Source: Ruminococcaceae bacterium UBA2656 (GTDB lineage: Bacteria > Bacillota > Clostridia > Oscillospirales > Acutalibacteraceae). From it: a DNA stretch of 25,487 nucleotides. The DNA is taken from NCBI GenBank assembly GCA_002359465.1, contig DENA01000025.1, forward strand, positions 78,249 to 103,735, read 5' to 3'. Positions 15,694 to 22,813 of this stretch are shown one piece after another. The first letter of the stretch is position 1. Every line of letters begins with the position of its first letter. The notes beneath the pieces were generated by a model, which was given only the letters and a program-made list of their open reading frames with translations, was not told where the DNA came from and did not search any database. A program made the translations under genes and the position numbers.

Positions 15694-15712
15694 TAATTTT
15701 TGTCGAAAATTA
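15694..15712. promoter_or_regulatory. Candidate operator in the divergent PTS intergenic region
   Basis: TAATTTT (15694-15700) and AAAATTA (15706-15712) form a perfect 7-bp inverted repeat with a 5-bp centre. It ends 8 bp before the putative -35 element of the + strand PTS operon. It is a good candidate site for the RpiR-type regulator. The rest of the 15479-15857 gap is AT-rich; I found no convincing promoter for the HPr side. Confidence 0.45.
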
Positions 15713-15720
15713 ATAATTCG

Positions 15721-15750
15721 TTGAAATGCACAGAAGATTTATGCTAATGT
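15721..15750 (+). promoter_or_regulatory. Putative promoter of the mannose-family PTS operon
   Basis: TTGAAA (15721-15726), an 18-bp spacer and TAATGT (15745-15750) with a TGC extension. This leaves a leader of roughly 100 nt before the IIB start at 15858. There is no -24/-12 sigma-54 element, unlike Lev-type mannose PTS operons. Confidence 0.5.
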
Positions 15751-15754
15751 AATG

Positions 15755-15837
15755 CCAGACACCACAAATCGCAACAATCAATCAGAATATCGCAATCTGG
15801 CCAAACCGCTGGCGGTTCAAGGCCGCAGTCCGAGACT
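15755..15837 (+). promoter_or_regulatory. Structured 5' leader of the PTS operon
   Basis: CCAGA (15755-15759) can pair with TCTGG (15796-15800), enclosing two copies of ATCGCAA (15768-15774 and 15789-15795). AACCGC-TG-GCGGTT (15804-15817) is a perfect hairpin flanked by GGCC (15799-15802, 15821-15824). AGTC-CGA-GACT (15827-15837) forms a small one, followed by A6 and the ribosome site. The first stem and the GGCC extension overlap, so the structures could be alternatives. No known riboswitch class is recognised. Confidence 0.4.
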
Positions 15838-15857
15838 AAAAAAGAGGAGGAACAATT

Positions 15858-16349
15858 ATGGGAAAGGTTTTTGTTCGTATTGATGACCGTCTGATCCACG
15901 GGCAGATTATGGCTGCCTGGTGCAATCACCTTGATGTCACAGAGATTATCGGAATTGATGATAAAACGGCAAATAATCAGATGCTGAAGCAAATCATGAC
16001 CATGTCCGTACCGAAAAAATATAAATGCAGCGTCATTACGATTGAACAGGCGAAAGAGGCGTTAAAAAAAGAGACGACGGGAAACCGTCTGGTGATTCTT
16101 CGGTTTCCGGAAAAGCTTGAGGAACTGCGTCAGGAGTTAACCGGCGCAGAAATGATCATTATCGGAAATGTGGCGAAGAAACCGGAAAGCAAACACGAGG
16201 TCAGCTCCGGTACTTCCGTGTTTTTCCTGACCGAAAAGGATGTGGAGGTTCTTGACTCCTTCGCAAAAGCCGGAATGAAAGTAATCTTCCGTACGGTCCC
16301 AACCAGCGCGGAAAAAAGCTGGGAAGGTTTTATGAACAGCAGGCATTAG
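15858..16349 (+). CDS. PTS mannose/fructose/sorbose family IIB component
   Basis: A 163-residue cytoplasmic protein with AGGAGG 7 nt before the ATG. The N-terminal motif 'FVRIDDRLIHGQIMAAW' holds the phosphorylated histidine (His14) of the mannose-family IIB domain. 'EIIGIDDKTANNQMLKQIM' and 'IIIGNVAKKPESK' are further family marks. It takes phosphate from IIA and passes it to the sugar as it crosses IIC/IID. As a separate single-domain IIB it matches the four-gene layout of sorbose- and fructose-type systems rather than the IIAB fusion of E. coli ManX. It is the first gene of the operon, with IIC 56 bp downstream. Confidence 0.93.
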   Translation: MGKVFVRIDDRLIHGQIMAAWCNHLDVTEIIGIDDKTANNQMLKQIMTMSVPKKYKCSVITIEQAKEALKKETTGNRLVILRFPEKLEELRQELTGAEMIIIGNVAKKPESKHEVSSGTSVFFLTEKDVEVLDSFAKAGMKVIFRTVPTSAEKSWEGFMNSRH

Positions 16350-16405
16350 TATTTTAAAGGGTAGGATCCACTCTTTAAATGATAAATTGAAGGAAGGGTT
16401 AGTAA

Positions 16406-17188
16406 ATGCATATTCTACAAATCTTTTTGATTGCACTATTTGCATACCTCGGCTCCATCGGTTCTCCATGGATTGGGGGCTTGACCGGCGGCTGGTACAC
16501 TCTCGGAAGGCCACTGGTCGCGTCGCTGATTGTCGGCATCATTCTGGGGGACGTACCTACGGCGCTGGCCATCGGTATCACGCTTCAGGCAATGTACATC
16601 GGCGTTATCACTCCCGGCGCAGTTCTGCCGTTCGATGTCAACTATGCGGGCTATCTTGTACCGGCAGTCATTATTATGTCCAAAGCCGACCCGTCTATTG
16701 CGGCAACACTGGCTGTTCCGGTTGCGATGATCGGTGTTCTGATCTGGAATCTCACCTGGGTACTGAATGTTGTGTTTGTACATCGCGCCGACAAATTTGC
16801 AGAAGAGGGCAACCTGAAAGGAATGAAAATCTGCAATGTTTACGGCGGCCAGGCACTCAATTTTATCTGCCGCTTTGTACCGGCATTTCTGATTCTTTAT
16901 TTTGGCGGCACCATGATGCAGAGCGTTGTCAACTCCATTCCTGCGGGAGTACAGTCTTACCTGAGCGTTGTTTCGGGAATGCTTCCCGCACTGGGCATCG
17001 GTCTGCTGTTAAATATGATTGTAAAGGATAAGAGCTTTATCGGAATTTTTTTGGTAGGTTTTATTCTTACAACCTATCTGAAACTCCCGATTATCGCCAT
17101 CGCTGTAATCGGCGGCGTTATCGCACTGTTCTATTATAAAATTGCTTCCGCTATGGCAAAGAAAGAGGAGGAAGGGAACAATGGCTGA
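16406..17188 (+). CDS. PTS mannose/fructose/sorbose family IIC membrane component
   Basis: A 260-residue membrane protein with AGGAAGGG before the ATG. It starts 'MHILQIFLIALFAYLGSIG' and shows about seven or eight hydrophobic segments. The family signature 'LGDVPTALAIGITLQAMYIG' is present near residues 47-66. Together with IID it forms the sugar channel of mannose-class PTS. The C-terminus (AMAKKEEEG) is charged and cytoplasmic, and its last codons overlap the IID start by 8 bp, which implies translational coupling. Sugar specificity cannot be read from the sequence. Confidence 0.92.
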   Translation: MHILQIFLIALFAYLGSIGSPWIGGLTGGWYTLGRPLVASLIVGIILGDVPTALAIGITLQAMYIGVITPGAVLPFDVNYAGYLVPAVIIMSKADPSIAATLAVPVAMIGVLIWNLTWVLNVVFVHRADKFAEEGNLKGMKICNVYGGQALNFICRFVPAFLILYFGGTMMQSVVNSIPAGVQSYLSVVSGMLPALGIGLLLNMIVKDKSFIGIFLVGFILTTYLKLPIIAIAVIGGVIALFYYKIASAMAKKEEEGNNG

Positions 17189-17996
17189 AAAAAAGCTGAG
17201 CACTGCCGCTCTGAAAAAAATCTTCTGGAACTGGTTCCTTTTTAACGGCTGCTCCCAGAGCGGTGAACGCATGCAGGGCATTGCTTTTGCACAGGCAATG
17301 ACTCCGGCAATCAAAGAGCTGTACGGGGACAGCAAGGAAGAAACTGTTTCCGCATTGAAACGTCACCTGGTTCTTTTTAACGTTGAGCCGCAGATCGGTT
17401 CCGTGATTCCCGGCGTTACCGCCGCTTTGGAGGAACAGCGCGCCAACGGGGCCGATTTGGACGATGATACCATCAACACCGTAAAGGTTGCTTTGATGGG
17501 TCCGCTGTCCGGAATCGGCGACACGCTGGTTCCCGGTACGCTGGTGCCGATTCTCCTTGCCATCAGCATCGGTATTACACAGGCGGCGGGTGTTGCCGGG
17601 CCGCTGTTCTATATGATCGTTTATCCTCTGATCACCGTCCTGTATGCGTGGTTCCTGTTCAAGATCGGCTACAACACCGGGCTGGAAGGAATCAACAAGA
17701 TTATGGGTGCGGGAACCATTGATATTGTCACGACGGCGCTGAACATCCTCGGCCTGCTGGTTATGGGCTCGCTGGGCGCCGGATACATCACCCTGACTAC
17801 CAAGCTCGCTTATACCAGCGGAAAGATGTCGCTGCAGCTTCAGAAAATTCTGGACAGCATTATGCCAAACCTGCTGCCGCTCGCCTTGGTCTTCTTTGTG
17901 TACTGGCTGCTGTCCAAGAAGAAAAAATCTCCTATTTTCGTTATGCTGATGATCTTTGTGGTCGCCGGGGTTGGCGTGCTGCTTGGTATCTTTTAA
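17181..17996 (+). CDS. PTS mannose/fructose/sorbose family IID membrane component
   Basis: GAGGAAGGG fixes the start at the ATG at 17181, inside the IIC end, giving 271 residues. 'FWNWFLFNGCSQSGERMQGI' is the typical N-terminal IID motif, followed by 'HLVLFNVEPQIGSVIPGVTA' and 'VKVALMGPLSGIGDTLVPGT'. The N-terminal half is amphipathic, and the C-terminal half contains several membrane helices. It pairs with IIC as the translocation unit. The SIS-domain gene follows after 45 bp. Confidence 0.93.
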   Translation: MAEKKLSTAALKKIFWNWFLFNGCSQSGERMQGIAFAQAMTPAIKELYGDSKEETVSALKRHLVLFNVEPQIGSVIPGVTAALEEQRANGADLDDDTINTVKVALMGPLSGIGDTLVPGTLVPILLAISIGITQAAGVAGPLFYMIVYPLITVLYAWFLFKIGYNTGLEGINKIMGAGTIDIVTTALNILGLLVMGSLGAGYITLTTKLAYTSGKMSLQLQKILDSIMPNLLPLALVFFVYWLLSKKKKSPIFVMLMIFVVAGVGVLLGIF

Positions 17997-18041
17997 ACTT
18001 GCCGTCCCAATTATTTATTTATTATAGAAAGGTTTGTAAAA

Positions 18042-18800
18042 ATGAGCAATTTAAAGTACGTAGAGGAAATTACAAAAGTAACAGAAAAAATTGACGCCAC
18101 TCAGGCTGAAAACATTCGCGCCGCTGCAAAGCTTTGCGCGGAAGCAATTGGCGCGGGCAAACTGGTACATCTTTTCGGCAGCGGCCATTCGGTTCTTCCG
18201 ACTCAGGATATGTTCCCCAGATACGGCGGCGTAGTAGGCTTTCATCCTTTGATGGACCCCCGTCTGATGTGGAGCAATGTAATCGGTCCCGGCGGCGCCC
18301 GCGAGCTGCTCTGGATTGAGCGTCAAGAGGGTTACATTAAGAATTTCCTCCAGAGTTTCAATCTGCAGGAAGGCGAAGTCATGATCGTGTACTCCCACGG
18401 CGGCTTAAACGCAGCTCCGATCGAGTGCGCAATGTATGCAAAAGAGCACGGTCTGAAAGTAATTGTCGTAACTTCCGGGGAAAACTATCGGAAGGCAAAG
18501 GCGAACCATTCCTCCGGCAAGAAGCTGGGCGATCTGGCCGATGTGCTGATTGACAACTGCTGTCCGCTGGAGGACTCCTTAGTTCCGATTCCGGGCTACG
18601 CGCAGAAGGTCGGCGCAAGCTCAACAATAGCAGCCATTACCGTTACACAGTCCATAGCGAGCGAAACCGCGCTCCTGCTTGAAAAGATGGGTCATAAGAT
18701 GTCAATCTTTGTATCCCCGAACGTTGTGGAATGCCCGCCGTCCAACAACGATGACGTATATGCGGATTATACGGAACTTGTCCGCAATAACCGCAACTGA
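18042..18800 (+). CDS. SIS-domain sugar isomerase-like protein (UPF0309/PRK02947 type)
   Basis: A 252-residue protein with a GmhA-like SIS fold: 'LVHLFGSGHSVLPTQDMFPR' near the start of the phosphosugar site, 'VMIVYSHGGLNAAPIECAMY', 'IVVTSGENYRKAKANHSSGK' and 'YAQKVGASSTIAAI'. These match the 'sugar isomerase domain-containing' family of about 240-250 residues, whose reaction is not known to me. It sits in the PTS operon between IID and IIA, so it probably binds or isomerises the phosphorylated sugar that the PTS delivers. It is not FrlB: it is ~90 residues shorter and has a single SIS domain. AAAGG precedes the ATG. Confidence 0.85.
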   Translation: MSNLKYVEEITKVTEKIDATQAENIRAAAKLCAEAIGAGKLVHLFGSGHSVLPTQDMFPRYGGVVGFHPLMDPRLMWSNVIGPGGARELLWIERQEGYIKNFLQSFNLQEGEVMIVYSHGGLNAAPIECAMYAKEHGLKVIVVTSGENYRKAKANHSSGKKLGDLADVLIDNCCPLEDSLVPIPGYAQKVGASSTIAAITVTQSIASETALLLEKMGHKMSIFVSPNVVECPPSNNDDVYADYTELVRNNRN

Positions 18801-18816
18801 TCCTGCATCAACATAC

Positions 18817-18843
18817 AAAGCCCCTGTCTGTGACAGGGGCTTT
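18817..18843 (+). terminator. Hairpin between SIS-domain and IIA genes
   Basis: AAAGCCCCTGTC (18817-18828) and GACAGGGGCTTT (18832-18843) form a perfect 12-bp stem with a 3-nt loop. Only a short T-run is present, so partial termination or attenuation ahead of the IIA gene is likely. It splits the PTS operon into two expression levels. Confidence 0.7.
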
Positions 18844-18937
18844 CCTGAAATAAAGCAAAATGACCTGAATTTTTGGGAGTGCCGGCTCCGCGCGCCGGAG
18901 ACTCAACAGAATACTGGCGCGGAGAATGGTGAACGAA

Positions 18938-19327
18938 ATGACAAAAGTGATTGTTTGCGGACACGGCGGGTACGCGGAAGGCATTAAAAAGAATTTAAGC
19001 ATGCTGCTCGGCGAGACCGAGGGGTTTTCCTATATCGATTTCTACCCCGAAGAAGACCTGAGCGATTATGAATCGAGGCTTGATCAAGTGATTAAGGAAT
19101 GCGGCGGAGAGCAGATTCTGTTTGCCTGCGATATTGCAGGGGGTTCCCCGTTTCGCACTGCCGCTGTGAAAAGTGCTGAAAACCCGGCTTATTGCACCGT
19201 TGCGGGAATAAATACCTCAGCTTATTCTGAAATGGTGTATAATACCGATATGGATGCAAAAAAGCTTGCGCTTCTGGCGGCAGAGATAACCCGTGAGACC
19301 ATTCAGATTTTCCCCTGTGAAGAGTAA
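18938..19327 (+). CDS. PTS mannose family IIA component
   Basis: The frame is open from an ATG at 18926, but the GGTG stretch favours the ATG at 18938, giving 129 residues. 'MTKVIVCGHGGYAEGIKKNL' carries the phosphoacceptor His9 of the mannose-family IIA domain, and 'LFACDIAGGSPFRTAA' is the second family motif (DxxGGSPxN-like, here with Arg for Asn). It takes phosphate from HPr and gives it to IIB. The ~140-residue size fits a free-standing IIA. It is separated from the other PTS genes by the SIS gene and a hairpin. Confidence 0.9.
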   Translation: MTKVIVCGHGGYAEGIKKNLSMLLGETEGFSYIDFYPEEDLSDYESRLDQVIKECGGEQILFACDIAGGSPFRTAAVKSAENPAYCTVAGINTSAYSEMVYNTDMDAKKLALLAAEITRETIQIFPCEE

Positions 19328-19350
19328 AATATAAAATTGAGGTGACCGCT

Positions 19351-20034
19351 TTGAATCAGGTTGTATACGGAGCGCTTCTTTTTGTTTTGGTTCTTGCTGT
19401 TCTGCTGTGCCTGAATCTGTTCAGGCAAAAGCTGACGGTCCATCTGAAAGAAATTCTGTATTGTAGGAACGATCCGCAGTTATATCTTCAGGTCCTGACC
19501 ACCTCCCATCTGAAGCTGATATTCCGGCCGGTGGGCATTCTGCTGCTGGAACTGGACGGATGGCTGTATATCGGCAGCGAAAATGAAATCGAGGCCCTGA
19601 TACACCGCCTGGAAAACTGCAAAATGAAACCTGCGGAGAAGCTGGAATTTCTTCAGAAAAAAATCTCGTATTATGTCAGCGCGCAAAAGAAAGAGCAGGC
19701 TGTCAGTGCCTATCACGAACTTTATACCATGATTGGTAAGGCCGGCAGCAAGAAATATAAGAAAATACTACAGGAAGCCGAACTTCTGATCGACGTTTAT
19801 CTGAATCGGAACACAAACCTGATTGGTCGGCTGATTGCGTATTCTGAGCAGCAGCATGATTCGAAGGGCCGGGGCCTTACTCAATATCGGGTTGCTAAAC
19901 TGGCTTATTTTAAAAAAGACTGGAAGCTGATGAATCAGTTTTTGTCTCTGGCACAGGAAAATCTGCAGGGCACGGAATGGCAGAGCATCATAGAACTGGC
20001 TCTAAAGGATAATCAGATTCTCGAGGTGAAGTAA
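19351..20034 (+). CDS. Membrane-anchored protein of unknown function
   Basis: GAGGTGA six nt upstream points to a TTG start at 19351 (an in-frame GTG at 19342 lies within the ribosome site), giving 227 residues. Residues ~3-24 ('YGALLFVLVLAVLLCLNLF') form a single membrane helix, followed by a basic segment, so the bulk is probably cytoplasmic. The rest is soluble and helical, with Lys/Glu-rich stretches such as 'AEKLEFLQKKISYYVSAQKK' that look like TPR-type helical hairpins, but I recognise no family. It lies 23 bp after IIA and overlaps the HAD gene by one base, so it is tightly co-expressed with the PTS. A role as a local scaffold is only a guess. Confidence 0.75.
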   Translation: MNQVVYGALLFVLVLAVLLCLNLFRQKLTVHLKEILYCRNDPQLYLQVLTTSHLKLIFRPVGILLLELDGWLYIGSENEIEALIHRLENCKMKPAEKLEFLQKKISYYVSAQKKEQAVSAYHELYTMIGKAGSKKYKKILQEAELLIDVYLNRNTNLIGRLIAYSEQQHDSKGRGLTQYRVAKLAYFKKDWKLMNQFLSLAQENLQGTEWQSIIELALKDNQILEVK

Positions 20035-20822
20035 TGATACCCAAAGCACTGATTCTGGATATTGACGGCACGCTGGTTGACACGGTACGGCACAGTGTGT
20101 CTGATAAAACCCTCAAACTGATAAATACTTTGAAAAAATCCGGAGTAACTGTAATCATAGCCTCCGGCCGTACGGACTTTGCGGCAAGCCCCCGTATCTT
20201 AAATGGCCTGGCCGCTGATTACTATGTATGCGTGAACGGAAGCCACGTAACCGACGGCAATGGAAAGATCATTTATGAAGACCGTTTCAGCATCGGCCAA
20301 CTGACCGCATTATGGAAGTTTTGCGAATCCGAAGGCTTTCCGGTCGCGTTTTCTTTTGAAGACGCCTATTATGCCTATGTAAAGTTTCGGGAATTCAGAG
20401 ACTACTACCGCCGTAATACCGGTCATGCATCCTTTATTCTTGACGGAGAGAATCATTTGAGGCATTTGGAAAGTCTTCCCTTCGGTGCTTTTGCATGTAT
20501 TGACCCGCTGTATGTAACGCGGTTTTCCGCCGAGGTTCCTGACCTGAGGCTGGTCCCCTTTAAACCGGGGAACTATGATGTATATAAAATAACAACCAGC
20601 AAAGCGCACGGGATTGAACAGCTTCTCCGAAAACTTCATCTGAACTGGGACGAAGTTGTGGCAATCGGCGACAGCCTGAATGATATGGAAATGATTCAGG
20701 CCGCCGGAATTGGCGTTGTTATGGGAAATGGACACGAAGACCTCAAGAAATCAGCGGATTTTATTACGAAAACGGTCAACCAGGACGGCGTGGCTTACGC
20801 GATTGAACAGATTTTTCAATAA
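20034..20822 (+). CDS. HAD-superfamily Cof-type sugar-phosphate phosphatase
   Basis: A 262-residue protein whose ATG overlaps the previous stop by one base. The nucleophile motif is 'LILDIDGTLVDT' (Asp9, Asp11), motif II is 'VIIASGRT', the motif III lysine lies in 'VYKITTSKAHGIEQLL', and motif IV is 'IGDSLNDMEM' (Asp213, Asp217). The large insert between residues ~85 and 185 is a type IIB cap, as in Cof/YidA phosphatases. Such enzymes remove phosphate from sugar phosphates with broad specificity. As the last gene of the PTS operon it may dephosphorylate an imported sugar phosphate or relieve its accumulation. A terminator follows at 20940. Confidence 0.88.
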   Translation: MIPKALILDIDGTLVDTVRHSVSDKTLKLINTLKKSGVTVIIASGRTDFAASPRILNGLAADYYVCVNGSHVTDGNGKIIYEDRFSIGQLTALWKFCESEGFPVAFSFEDAYYAYVKFREFRDYYRRNTGHASFILDGENHLRHLESLPFGAFACIDPLYVTRFSAEVPDLRLVPFKPGNYDVYKITTSKAHGIEQLLRKLHLNWDEVVAIGDSLNDMEMIQAAGIGVVMGNGHEDLKKSADFITKTVNQDGVAYAIEQIFQ

Positions 20823-20939
20823 TATTTTTATGATTCAGAATAAAACTATATAAATAAAAGCCAAGTAAATTAGCGAAAAATCCCCCACCGACTCATTAAT
20901 ACAGACGTTCCCTGCTCCTTTAAAACAGCAAAACAAAAT

Positions 20940-20974
20940 GCCCGCCGGGAATGAATCCAACGGGCTATGTTTTT
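20940..20974. terminator. Bidirectional terminator between HAD and esterase genes
   Basis: GCCCG (20940-20944) pairs with CGGGC (20961-20965), flanked by A-rich and T-rich arms (TATGTTTTTG on the + strand, ATTTTGTTTTG on the minus strand). It lies between convergent genes and can serve both. The rest of 20823-21112 shows nothing else recognisable. Confidence 0.65.
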
Positions 20975-21112
20975 GTCTGCTCAGTTTTCCGGCTGTGATA
21001 TTTCTCCGCGGCAAGGCCCGGCCCCGTTATCAATGACGGCCATGTGACGCCATCCGCATAAGCCAGATATTTTCCCTCAACCGGTAACAAGGTATTTGCA
21101 TAAATACTTTAT

Positions 21113-21913
21113 TTAGTAAATGGGAGTAGTTGCACGGTCCAAACCATAAAAAAATTGGATAGCATACTGAATGGCCTTATCCCAGAACGGCCATTCATGA
21201 TCGCCGGGACATTCCATATAAGTATGTCCGTAACCCGCCGTACGCGCCGCGTCCCGAAATGTAAGGTTATGCGTGTACAAAAAATCCTCGGTTCCGCAGG
21301 TCTGAAAAAGCCGCGGACGTTTTTCGTCTTCTGCTGTTTTCCGGACAAGCGCGAGCACGTCGTCCTCCTCGCTCACGGTACCTTCGTTTCCGAGCAATGC
21401 CTTTAACTCGCACGGCTCGACATCGGTCCACCTGCCCAGCATTACATCATGCACAATACGTGCAAAGTCGAGTACGCCCGACAGCGACGCAGCCGCACCA
21501 AACCGTTCAGGACAGCGCAAGGCGCACTTCACCGCGCCGTATCCCCCCATGCTCTCCCCCGCGACAAACGTTTTTTCCCTCCCATCCGGCAGACGAAACC
21601 ATATATTACAGATGCGCGGCAGTTCTTCGGAAACATAGCTGAAATATTTTGGCCCGTATGCCGCGTCGATATAAAAACTGCGCTGGACTTCAGGCATGAT
21701 TACGATAAGGTTATATTTCTTCGCGTAATACTCAATCTTGGAAAAGCGCGTCCACTCCCCGGCGTTGGCCGCCAATCCGTGCAATAAATATAAAACACAC
21801 GGCGTACCCCCGATTACGGGAGTAACGTCGTTTGAACAATCCGGAAAAATCACTTTAAGCTGTGTCGTCATACGCAGACTCTCCGCATAAAATTCTCCGG
21901 TAAACATTCCCAT
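21113..21913 (-). CDS. Putative esterase (alpha/beta hydrolase, esterase D/EstA-like)
   Basis: AAGGAG eight nt upstream selects the ATG at 21913 (an in-frame GTG at 21922 is too close), giving 266 residues. The fold is alpha/beta hydrolase: oxyanion region 'VLYLLHGLAANAGEW', nucleophile elbow 'VAGESMGGYGA' (Ser121), a probable acid residue in 'TCGTEDFLYTHN', and the catalytic His in 'CPGDHEWPFWD'. It belongs to the family of small-acyl carboxylesterases (tributyrin esterase, acetylesterase, S-formylglutathione hydrolase relatives). There is no signal peptide, so it acts inside the cell. It follows the GntR gene on the same strand but behind a strong terminator, so it is probably a separate unit. 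Confidence 0.85.
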   Translation of the reverse strand: MGMFTGEFYAESLRMTTQLKVIFPDCSNDVTPVIGGTPCVLYLLHGLAANAGEWTRFSKIEYYAKKYNLIVIMPEVQRSFYIDAAYGPKYFSYVSEELPRICNIWFRLPDGREKTFVAGESMGGYGAVKCALRCPERFGAAASLSGVLDFARIVHDVMLGRWTDVEPCELKALLGNEGTVSEEDDVLALVRKTAEDEKRPRLFQTCGTEDFLYTHNLTFRDAARTAGYGHTYMECPGDHEWPFWDKAIQYAIQFFYGLDRATTPIY

Positions 21914-21983
21914 ATTGAACACTCCTTATAAATTGTATATGGCATCTCATGTCCGGATACCTTTCACTGCAGTTCTACCCAAC

Positions 21984-22046
21984 AAAAAACAGCCTGCTCC
22001 AAGACCTGCCTCTTTGTTTAAGAAGCGCTTGGCGGCAGACTGTTTT
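21984..22046 (-). terminator. Rho-independent terminator of the frl-like operon
   Basis: On the minus strand AAAACAGTCTGC pairs with GCAGGCTGTTTT (plus-strand 22035-22046 and 21986-21997), continued inward by CCAAG/CTTGG, and ends in T6 followed by GTT. It starts just after the stop of the GntR gene at 22060. Confidence 0.8.
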
Positions 22047-22059
22047 CTTATGGGAAGAA

Positions 22060-22776
22060 TCATTTGTAAAAATGTACCGAATAATTGCATTTATCTCCGC
22101 GCGTATAGGAGCGGGCATATTCAACGACCTGATCGTTCTCATCATAGCTTGTGCTTGAAAACAGCAACACTGCGCGGCCGGGGTCAACATTCAGCATGCG
22201 CGCGTCGCTCGGCTCCAGTTCCGCAAGATCCAGTGTCTGCCAGGCACGCTTCAGGTTGATACCATAAAAATCGTAAACCTCGTACAGGCTGAAAACCGTC
22301 AAATCGATTTCCTCCAGCTTCGGCACCACGCTGTGCGGCAGCATAATTTCCTCCATGGAAATCGGCTCACCGTCCGCATAGTCCAGGCGCTTGATATAAT
22401 AAAGCATATCTTCCTGTTTGATGTTGAAAATATGCGCATATTTTACGCCTGCTTCGCGCTGCGCCTTCACGAGAATCTTCTTAGTGGGTCGTGCATGCTT
22501 GTCATGCATCGTCTGCGTAAAACCTCCAAGTGTTTCAAGGTCGCGCTCAATTTTATTTCCCACCACGTAGACGCCCTTGCCCTGTACACGTTTAAGCATG
22601 CCTTCGCCCACCAGTGCGTCAATCGCATTGCGAACCGTAAGCCGGTTAATCCCATAGAATTCAGCCAGTTCATTTTCCGATGGGATTGCCATGCCCGGCA
22701 GATATTCACCCTCTTCAATTTTGGTGCGCACTACCTCGCGCAGCTGCAGATAGATTGGCGCATTGTAGTCAACCAC
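22060..22776 (-). CDS. GntR/HutC-family regulator (FrlR-like position)
   Basis: The open frame extends upstream into the kinase gene, but homology begins at 'DYNAPIYLQLREVV'. A GTG at 22776 behind GGGGGAG gives 238 residues and a 37-bp gap after the kinase stop. The N-terminal winged helix is typical of GntR ('PSENELAEFYGINRLTVRNA', 'RVQGKGVYV'), and the C-terminal UTRA domain (~75-238) binds a small ligand ('YIKRLDYADGEPISMEEIM', 'LLFSSTSYDENDQVVEYARS'). It is the last gene of the operon with FrlD, as frlR follows frlD in E. coli, and probably responds to fructoselysine or its 6-phosphate. No better start codon is visible. Confidence 0.85.
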   Translation of the reverse strand: MVDYNAPIYLQLREVVRTKIEEGEYLPGMAIPSENELAEFYGINRLTVRNAIDALVGEGMLKRVQGKGVYVVGNKIERDLETLGGFTQTMHDKHARPTKKILVKAQREAGVKYAHIFNIKQEDMLYYIKRLDYADGEPISMEEIMLPHSVVPKLEEIDLTVFSLYEVYDFYGINLKRAWQTLDLAELEPSDARMLNVDPGRAVLLFSSTSYDENDQVVEYARSYTRGDKCNYSVHFYK

Positions 22777-22813
22777 GTCTTGTTCAACTCCCCCGATTCC
22801 GCCCTGAGAGGCA

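Noticed and set aside
15768..15795. Repeated ATCGCAA heptamers as a CRISPR-like array
   Set aside because: There are only two short copies; they are better seen as part of a leader structure.
15694..15857. Sigma-54 promoter for the mannose-family PTS
   Set aside because: No GG-N10-GC -24/-12 element was found, and no LevR-like activator is encoded in the window.
18042..18800. SIS-domain gene as the missing FrlB deglycase
   Set aside because: FrlB is ~340 residues with two SIS halves; this protein is 252 residues with one SIS domain and belongs to the PTS operon, not the frl operon.
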